From the NCBI GenBank assembly GCA_022836615.1, contig MU405349.1, positions 1-64,000 of the forward strand: DNA of 64,000 nt, given 5' to 3'. The position numbers and the translations under genes were made by a program. This DNA comes from Annulohypoxylon bovei var. microspora. Its lineage: Eukaryota; Ascomycota; Sordariomycetes; Xylariales; Hypoxylaceae. Under the pieces are notes generated by a model. The model was not told the DNA's origin, made no database searches, and saw only the letters and a list, made by a program, of their open reading frames with translations. Shown in pieces: positions 57,085-64,000 of the stretch. Every line of letters begins with the position of its first letter. Within the stretch, counting starts at the first letter, position 1.

Positions 57085-57904
57085 ATGGTAAGCAATAATC
57101 GTTCTGCATATTATTCTCTATATTTCCCCATATGTAAGAAACCCATCTTTAACCGTTGAACAGGCGCGTAACTCCGAGAAAGCCCAGTCGATGCTCTTCC
57201 GCTTCCGCGAGGCTCAGGCTGCGGATTTAGGTATCATCGATGCAGGTCGAACGCGACGACCCAAGGTTATTACCGAAGTCGACTCAATCCCATCATGTGA
57301 GAAGTGGAGAGGTCAGACGCTCAAAGAAATTAGCCGGAAGGTCTCTCGCATCCAGGACCCAGCTCTCAGCGACTACCAGATCCGAGATCTAAATGACGAA
57401 ATTAATAAGCTTATGCGCGAGAAGCACATGTGGGAGGTCCAGATACGGAACTTAGGAGGACCTAATTACATGCGTGGCGGTGGGAAGATTTACGACGAGA
57501 CAGGCAGAGAAATACCGGGAGGTGGAAAAGGTTACAGATATTTTGGACGTGCAAAAGAACTACCAGGAGTCAAGGAGTTATTCGAGGCTGCTGCACAAAA
57601 AAGGACACACGACTCTGAGAAGCCGCTAGAGAGCCGCGAGGATTTGAGGAAGGCAGTCGACGCCAAGTACTACGGATATGCACCCGATGAGGAGGATGAG
57701 GTACTATTGCAATACGAGGCCGAGAAAGAGCGCGAAGCTTTTGAAGCACTACTAAAGCAGGGAAAGACTGAACCTCCTTCAGGATGGGAACCGTTACCTG
57801 GCGATGCAGGAGATGGCAAGGGCTGGGAGCTACCTACTCTAGAGGAGGTGCAACAGGAACTCATAGAGAGGAGAAGGCGCAAGCTTCTTGATCAAATCCA
57901 ATAG
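57085..57904 (+). CDS. ISY1: Pre-mRNA-splicing factor ISY1 (2 exons)
   Basis: The first coding exon is just the start codon (57085-57087). A 76-bp intron follows (GTAAGC...GAACAG), then exon 2 (57164-57904), giving 247 aa. The N-terminus MARNSEKAQSMLFRFREAQ is the highly conserved ISY1 signature. It is followed by RPKVITEVDSIPSCEKWRGQ, IRDLNDEINKLMREKHMWE and a Gly-rich YRYFGRAKELPGVKELF. The C-terminal third is charged and helical, with GYAPDEEDEVLL and a last helix ending RRRRKLLDQIQ. ISY1 is a component of the Prp19/NTC-associated catalytic spliceosome and influences step-one fidelity. The length matches family members (about 235-285 aa). The spliced N-terminus settles the start; the internal Met at exon-2 codon 10 would lose the signature. 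Confidence 0.95.
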
Positions 57905-58067
57905 GGTCCTACCTATTTCTTAAATCATTCGGATTACTTCTCTCTACCGGCTTACGCATCGAGGAGTACATTCATAAGAGATCATCAGTTACATTTCTTG
58001 ACATCTTTCTTGGGTCTTTTGTTACGGCTCCCGGTATATCATTCGTTAATATTCACCAATACCCATC

Positions 58068-59656
58068 ATGGATCACTTTCCCCCAACTCCCATAGCGGGT
58101 CTAGAGGGTCTCTTTCGACGTATAAGAGAAAGCGTATTCTCCCGAATTCAGGAGCAGCAGCAACCAGAACAGCAGCCTGAGGGACAAATTGAAGTAGCAA
58201 ATCCCCACCCAGATCAGTCGCAGAGAGAGTCGAGTACCGCAGAGCGCTCGGCTTTAGACGAACAGGACTCGCATTTGAATGACCTCAATGGGAATCGCGA
58301 AATAGAGGAAACACAGCCCGAGTCATCCCGAGGCCGGACGCTTGAGCGGTTAGTTCAGTTCCGTTCAGCATCCTGCCAGTTGAGAATGTTCCCTAGGTTA
58401 ATAATGATAGTAGAGCTCCGGCTGCTACCACTCCTGTCACCCAGGATTTGCACTGGTCTCAAATAGAGCCTATCGATGATTCCCCTGCAGAACCCTCTCC
58501 TGTTGCTCGACCGACGTCTCCGCATACTATACACAGCCCAGTTCCTTCGGTTCCGTTTGTTTCTACGTCCCCTACGCCTGGTGTCTCTACGAACCCTCCT
58601 GATGTCTCCATGTACACTCCGTGGTATCACCCCCATACCTATGATGCCGGAGACCCTCGTAGAACCTTGACTCCTTTTGAGATCCGACGTATTGCTACGA
58701 TGCGAGAACTTTCTCGTCAACTTCAGCATCAATGGCAAGATTGGGCAGATTTCAACAATACTAACATTCGTCATATTCCCTTAGAAACTTTTATTGTGGT
58801 TCTTGATTACCTCCTCGGTGAACGTGAGGCTAGGCAAGTAATGGGTCGAAGTGCGCCACCGCAATCTATGGATGGTTTCCATTTATATACGATACAGGCC
58901 ATAAATTCTGCTGATACTTCAAATCCTACTGGGGCACCCAACAACTCTACGGCATCACCTAGCTCTATAGCTGGTCCTGTGAGTAGTGCGGGACCCCCCG
59001 CCGTGGCCAATGAAACGTCACGAGCAGCCGAAACTAGCGAAGAGTCCACATCTCCTCGCCAGCCTGATAGCATTGAGATGCGTATTACTCTCCAGCCTCG
59101 CCAGACAGAACCTCGTGGACAACTACCAAATCCAGGGCTCCACTATCATCCTAATCCTCGCCAGCGTGATCAAGGAAATACCCGGGATAGCTTAAGCCAG
59201 ACAAGTTCCGGCGAATCCAGCCAGGGTAGCCTGACCACCCAAGCCCCGAGTCCTCGGCCTATATTTCCGCTGAGGAGAAGGCTTGTTTATTCGGAATCTA
59301 CCAACGACGATTCTTCCGGGCCCGCAAACGCTGGATCGTCGGATGCCGGACCTTCCAATACTGGATTTTTCGATCTCGCACCTCCTGGCGCCGGATTCTC
59401 CAGCACCGACGTCGACCTCGAGGCCCAGACTCGTCGCCCGCGGAGACCCCGTCCGGGTCTACCTCAGATCGACGGCATTTCGGAGACGGAACCAGTACTG
59501 CCGGAGGAAAACCCGCATCAAGAGGCCCCTAGCTCGCCCATAACGGCCCACCGTCCTTCCCCTGTGCCCCCTCCCTCTCCGCCTTCGCCTCCTCCCCCTC
59601 CCCCTACCCCCCTAACCTTCTGGGGATGCCTTGCGATCGTTTGCATAAAGTGTTAG
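58068..59656 (+). CDS. Proline/serine-rich hypothetical protein (2 exons)
   Basis: Exons 58068-58348 and 58411-59656 join in frame through a 62-bp intron (GTTAGT...GATAG), giving 508 aa. The acceptor is inferred: a nearer CCTAG at 58396 would shift the frame and stop at once. The N-terminus MDHFPPTPIAGLEGLFRRIR is followed by Gln-rich and acidic stretches. Residues about 175-245 (RTLTPFEIRRIATMRELSRQLQHQWQDW, in shorter pieces, then HIPLETFIVVLDYLLGE) form the only ordered-looking helical domain. The remainder is Ser/Pro-rich, has a polyproline run, and ends in the hydrophobic TFWGCLAIVCIKC. That tail could be a weak membrane or lipid anchor; it is not a standard CaaX box. I do not recognise the family. 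Confidence 0.65.
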
Positions 59657-60364
59657 AAGCGCGCCACGTGCTCGCCGATGAAGAGCCCCGCGAGGATGTT
59701 CTGCCTCCTGTCTCTCGCGCTGTTCATCGCCGTCATCGGATACGTATGCAGCAGAGACGGCTTGCCCAAAAAAGATTTCGAGCCCACCAGGTAGAGTGAT
59801 TGGTTTTCTCGGCGGGAGTCAGGTCGAGACGTGTTCTTTGCGATAACCACAACCACAACTACTAGCGAGTCGATTCGTCGTGTCCGGGATATCTTGGATT
59901 TTTCGAAAGATCCACGTTGCGAAGGGGACGAAATACGTTCATTCATTTGATACCAGTATCGTGTTCTCAGCGTCGGAAGTTAGCAGTTAGACTAGTAAAA
60001 AGGTCATGCTTGTCATACATACTCGTAGACTTAGGTACTAGTGCTAGGTTAGACGAGTATGACTTTATTCTGTTGTTCTAATGGATATTGCGTTTTGCGT
60101 TCTAACGAATATTTGAAATCCGCGCACGGGTTATATTATGTTAAGTTAATTGTGTCATTGCTATTCTATTCCATGATGATATCGCTGCCGCGTAGTACGG
60201 TGTAGTATAATATCGTGATCCGAGCCAATCCAAAAATCCAAACCCTGCCGTGCCATGCCGTGCCTAATGATAAGTGCGCAATTTGACATCATATCCATAC
60301 AATCTCATTCGTATCAAAACAAACTAAACAACTCCCGTTTCTCTTGCATTCAATCAACCCCAAC
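59657..60364. other. Intergenic between convergent genes
   Basis: 708 bp holding the 3' flanks of the proline-rich protein and the metallophosphoesterase. No gene is recognised; the minus-strand ORF 59653-59946 has no support. Confidence 0.55.
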
Positions 60365-62300
60365 TCAGCAATCCTTCTTCCAATTCTCCTTCACCCACCC
60401 CGCAATCAAGTCCGTCAGCGTGCTATTCGAGTACACCTTGACATCATCGGTGCCGAAATCGCCGCCACTGAACTTCAGCGCGGTGATGACCCACGGCTGC
60501 ACGTAGTCCATGAACACCAGGTCCACCTTCTCGGGGTCCTGGAGCTGCGGCTCGGCCTGGCCGTCGCCCGGGGGCGCGGGCGCCGGGAACGCGATCTTGG
60601 CCTGGATGCAGTTGGGCACGGCGTAGAACTTGATGGGGGAGTGCACGGCGTCGTCGCCGTCGTCGCCCAGGTCGTCGCGCGTCGTGTACCCGCCGATCAG
60701 CTCGGGGTCCTCGGTCTTCAGCGGCTTCTGGGCGCCCTCGCCGGCTGCGAGCATCGGGGGCGCGGCGTCTTCCGTCGCAGCGTCGGATGATAGCAGCGAG
60801 GCTTCGAAGAACGGGCTGGGCGCCACCCGCTCAGGGGTATGGAGGTGCTTGGTGTCCAGCGCGCCGTTGAACACGGGGCCGCCGCTGTTGAGCAGCTCGA
60901 GGACCTTGGCGGCGGCGGCGTAGGGCACGTCGGCGATGTAGTTGAACTTGCTGACGAAGGGCGAGATTAGATACGTCGAGTCCTTGGTGAACGGGCCCTG
61001 GAAGATGTCGAAGCGGATGGCGCCCGTGTTGACGATGGCTAGCCGCGGCACGTCCTTCCGCTCTTCGTTAGTGATGGCTGTGGGTAAAACTTGCGTCTCT
61101 AGCCACGAGAAGATGCTCGCGTTGTGCGGGTACGGCGCCCGGCTCATCCAGAAGTCTTGTGGCGCGCACCCGAATGAGCTGTCGAGTTTGAGGGCCTTGC
61201 GGCCTTCGGTGATCTGCTTGGTGATATTCTTGCCGTGCTCTGTGGGAAAGGTTGTCTCGTTTAGGCCGGTGTGGTAGTGTAGACCATATAGGTTGTTGTC
61301 GATGTAGCGACGTTTGAATGACACCGTGGCTTCGGTCGAAGGTCCGCCTCCACTCTTCTTCTTGATGCCGTCGATGGACACCCATCCGATAGTCTCGAAA
61401 TATCGGCCGCTGGCGATGGCGAAAGCGTTGTCGTCGAACTTCCTCGCATCACGAACGTGTGCGTGACCGCCGAGGAATGCGATAGGGGTGTACCAGTTCT
61501 GGTCCCTGATGACCTTGAAGATCTGCTCGAACTCCTTCATGCGCAGGCCGACGTGACCGACGACAATGAAAAGGTCGGGCTTCTCCCTGATGGCGGCTTG
61601 GAACCACTCCTGCTTCATAGCCTCTTCGACGGGTGTTACCACACTGTTGTTCGCGTTCCGGTCAAAATCGAAGATGAAGCCTAGCGCCACGACGCTGTAG
61701 CCGAGTTTCTTGGTGGTGAACTTGACATATCGCTGGGCCTGAGGGATCTGATTACCGGTCTCGGGCTCGATGTAGTCAAGGTTGGAGGCAATGTAGGAGT
61801 GCTTGAACTTTGGAACGGTTGTGTTGTGCTCTCGGTCGACGGACGCTTCTTGGTATAGCTCGTGGTTTCCGGTGCAGAGCAAGTCTATAGACTGCGAGCC
61901 GAAAATGTCGTAGGTATAGTTGCCCTTCGGTTCGGAGGCATCGTACAGACCATTTCCTTCTATCCGATCACCGGTGTCGATGACTAGTAGATCTACCCCT
62001 TTCTCTTCTGCCTTTTGTCGCATATGACTCGTGAATGAAATGTAATCACCCCAATCCGCGGAATACTGCGGTCTACCGGGAAACGATGTCAGCAATAAGC
62101 AATCAGAGAGTTACCTAGTAGTATTCATCTTACTCTTGCATATGTCCACCAAGCCATCCGTGTATGTCTGTAGTATGTATGAGATTGATCTGTCCCCATT
62201 CGAGATCTCGCATCGGAGCAGCGACCGGCGCGGGAACTCCAGGTTGGGAGGTCCTTGCGACCGTCGCCAGGGACGCAAGGAGGATAATCCTTGGGATCAT
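60365..62300 (-). CDS. Secreted 5'-nucleotidase-like metallophosphoesterase (2 exons)
   Basis: Exons 62134-62300 and 60365-62072 join across a 61-bp intron (GTAAGA...CGGTAG), giving 624 aa. The first ATG in frame (62300) gives a signal peptide ([18 protein letters not shown]); in-frame codons upstream lack an ATG. The dimetal phosphoesterase motifs are complete: DIHGW (Asp45, His47), DTGDRIEGN (Asp88, Asp91), GNHE (Asn125, His126), VGHVG and GGHAHVRD. The C-terminal half, from about residue 300, resembles the 5'-nucleotidase substrate domain ([27 protein letters not shown]). The family includes UshA and CD73-type enzymes that release phosphate from extracellular nucleotides. The fungal subgroup has an insertion rich in Ala, Glu and Asp near 440-490, also seen here. 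The substrate is not proven. Several glycosylation sequons agree with secretion. Confidence 0.9.
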
Positions 62301-62754
62301 TTTGATTTGTGAGATGCTGTAATCATACAATATGATTCAATATGATGCCTATTACCATCAAACCTCGATGGATTTAAGCATATACATATGTATAAAGGAT
62401 AAGCCAGGTTACCTACCTAGGCACCTATATTTATGTTAAGTTTATGTTAGATAACGGATTGGAGTATGAGTTGTCAACCGGTTGGGAAGCTTCGAGGTTT
62501 CATAGGCTGTTGACCCTCCGGGTACCTGCCAAGCTTTCCATGCGTCACGGGTCGCAGCTGCATCCGATAAAGCTATACGTAAGCCCCGCTTATTTGCCGT
62601 TATAAAAACGGGCCTGGTCGGGTACCTGAGTACCTCCACATTTACATAATCGATAAGAAAATACCCCCCACCCCATTCCACCAAACATGTATTTCAAGTT
62701 GTAAGCTTCGATTTTCTGAACGAACTGCTCCCATGTCAGATATCGCCGGGACAC
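62301..62754. promoter_or_regulatory. Divergent promoter region, phosphoesterase / GatA
   Basis: 454 bp between opposing starts. It contains TACCTACCTAGGCACC (about 62411-62426), a variant of the recurrent ACCTAGGT palindrome. No specific factor site is claimed. Confidence 0.5.
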
Positions 62755-64000
62755 ATGTCTACATATGTCAGACATTCCCAACTCAGAGCCGCCCATAGGG
62801 CGATCTCCACCCAATGGAGAGCCTGTATCTTACAGCGCCGCTCTCTTCACCAAGAGACCATAGAATCAACTTCCTCGACTAGGAGCGAGGTGCCTATTGA
62901 AAATGTCCGCCTAGCTATCAAAGACAATATCTCTGCCACAGGCTTCTCAACAACATGTGCATCCAACATACTCTCCGGGAATATGATTCCCTTCGATGCT
63001 ACAATTGTCAAGCAATTAAGGCAGAGGGGCGCCGATGTAACTGGGAAGAGTGGCATGGATGAGTTCGGCATGGGCACGCACTCTACGACGTCTGCATTTG
63101 AGACTATTCATAATGTATGTGGCCTGGAGAAATACTCGGCAGGAGGGAGTTCAGGAGGTAGCGCTATCGCTGTAAGGAAAGGAGAGGCAGAATTGGCACT
63201 CGGAACTGACACAGGGGGATCCGTTCGCATGCCGGCCGCTTATACCGGTACCGTTGGATTTAAGCCGTCATACGGCATGTTGTCTCGTTGGGGCGTTGTT
63301 CCCTACGCAAACTCACTGGATACGGTAGGATTGCTCGCCAAAACTGTGGGACCTATAGGCACAGCAATTATAGGACAGGGCTTATACCAAGAGCATGATG
63401 ACAACGATCCAACGTCTCTCCCGTCTACAGTACGCAGAAGATGTACCGCCGAACGAAGAGGCTATAGGTCTTGGAATCCAACCCAGGAGGGCGCGGTAAA
63501 AGGCATGACCTTCGGCATCCCGATAGAATACAACATCGAAGAACTCGACTCGCGTATACGTCAAGGATGGTTAGCAGCAGCCCAGAAGATTGAAGATTTG
63601 GGAGGACGGGTGGTTCCAGTGTCGCTCCCCTCGACGAAAAACGCCCTCTCTGCATATTACGTAATAGCACCAGCAGAGGCAGCATCTAATCTTTCTAAGT
63701 ACGATGGCATACGCTATGGTCGGCGAAATGAGGAGCAAACCAGCGATTCATTCGAAGGAATTTTATATGCAAAGACAAGAGACACCGGCTTTGGAAGCGA
63801 GGTTAAACGTCGTATCGTGCTGGGCTCATACACTCTCAGCTCCGAAGCTATAGACAACTATTTCATACAGGCCCAAAAGGTGCGGCGGCTCGTCAAAAGA
63901 GACTTCGATCGAGTCTTTAAGCTATCAAACCCGTTGGAAGATCAGCAGCCTTTCGACTTAAGCGAAATGGAAGATACCGTACAGCTAGAAAACAAGTTCG
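62755..64000 (+). CDS. HER2: Mitochondrial Glu-tRNA(Gln) amidotransferase subunit A (GatA/HER2), 3' end outside window
   Basis: An uninterrupted frame from the ATG at 62755 runs past 64000 (415 codons visible). The first 33 residues are rich in Arg, Ser and Gln with no acidic residue, a typical mitochondrial presequence. The amidase-signature domain has the full Ser-cisSer-Lys set: Lys56 in LAIKDNIS, cis-Ser132 in SAGGSSGGSA and nucleophile Ser156 in GTDTGGSVR, with the 24-residue spacing of bacterial GatA. GKSGMDEFGMGTHSTTSAF and GFKPSYGMLSRWGVVPYANSLDTVG further separate GatA from other amidases. With subunits B and F it converts Glu-tRNA(Gln) to Gln-tRNA(Gln) in mitochondria. The protein begins abruptly at the catalytic Lys region, so it is shorter at the N-terminus than bacterial GatA, as fungal HER2 proteins are. 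No intron appears so far. Confidence 0.92.
   Translation, partial: MSTYVRHSQLRAAHRAISTQWRACILQRRSLHQETIESTSSTRSEVPIENVRLAIKDNISATGFSTTCASNILSGNMIPFDATIVKQLRQRGADVTGKSGMDEFGMGTHSTTSAFETIHNVCGLEKYSAGGSSGGSAIAVRKGEAELALGTDTGGSVRMPAAYTGTVGFKPSYGMLSRWGVVPYANSLDTVGLLAKTVGPIGTAIIGQGLYQEHDDNDPTSLPSTVRRRCTAERRGYRSWNPTQEGAVKGMTFGIPIEYNIEELDSRIRQGWLAAAQKIEDLGGRVVPVSLPSTKNALSAYYVIAPAEAASNLSKYDGIRYGRRNEEQTSDSFEGILYAKTRDTGFGSEVKRRIVLGSYTLSSEAIDNYFIQAQKVRRLVKRDFDRVFKLSNPLEDQQPFDLSEMEDTVQLENKF

Overview
The window looks like nuclear DNA of a filamentous ascomycete (Pezizomycotina, most likely Sordariomycetes; class assigned by inference). The evidence is short 50-125 bp introns with GTRNGT donors, CTAAC-type branch sites and YAG acceptors; fungal-type housekeeping genes (9.5 kDa complex I subunit, WBP1, ISY1, a BPH1-like BEACH protein); fungal secondary genes (tannase-type esterase, proteinase-K-like vacuolar protease); and a block of extreme AT content of the kind left by repeat-induced point mutation (RIP). 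There are no bacterial operons, CRISPR arrays or phage genes. Many gene models below were spliced by hand, with the frame checked across each junction.

Layout. 1-5235: gene-free, almost pure A+T, with an abrupt right edge. 5.2-23.5 kb: sparse, accessory-looking. It holds a decayed coiled-coil gene at the AT border, a lactonase-fold beta-propeller protein, a small RanBP2-like zinc-finger ORF, a three-exon tannase/feruloyl esterase, a four-repeat SMP/LEA-like protein and a single-pass membrane protein. Two intact copies and one eroded copy of a non-autonomous hAT-type element (MITE) lie among them, with short telomere-like tracts. 23.5-36 kb: two same-strand AAA+ ATPase genes (a triple-module CbbX/SpoVK-like protein and an ATAD1/Msp1-like one), a divergent 848-aa membrane protein of unknown family, and a 1022-aa disordered protein. 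36.9-38.6 kb: subtilisin. 38.6-43.5 kb: gene-poor, but holding a sulfotransferase-family pseudogene whose three exons still splice in frame despite three stop codons. 43.5-64 kb: conserved gene-dense core with a 2609-aa BEACH-WD40 protein, the complex I subunit, WBP1, ISY1, a proline-rich hypothetical, a secreted 5'-nucleotidase-like metallophosphoesterase, and the 5' part of the mitochondrial GatA/HER2 amidotransferase, which runs off the end.

The genes do not form one pathway. Housekeeping roles (membrane traffic, ER N-glycosylation, splicing, mitochondrial respiration and translation) cluster in the right third; secreted enzymes and lineage-variable genes lie to the left, near the AT-rich block. 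The observations most worth a second look are the hAT MITE family with perfect 8-bp target duplications, the AAA+ pair (one member with a tandem 19-residue aromatic repeat and a degenerate first ATPase module), the cleanly decayed sulfotransferase gene, and over-representation of the palindrome ACCTAGGT.
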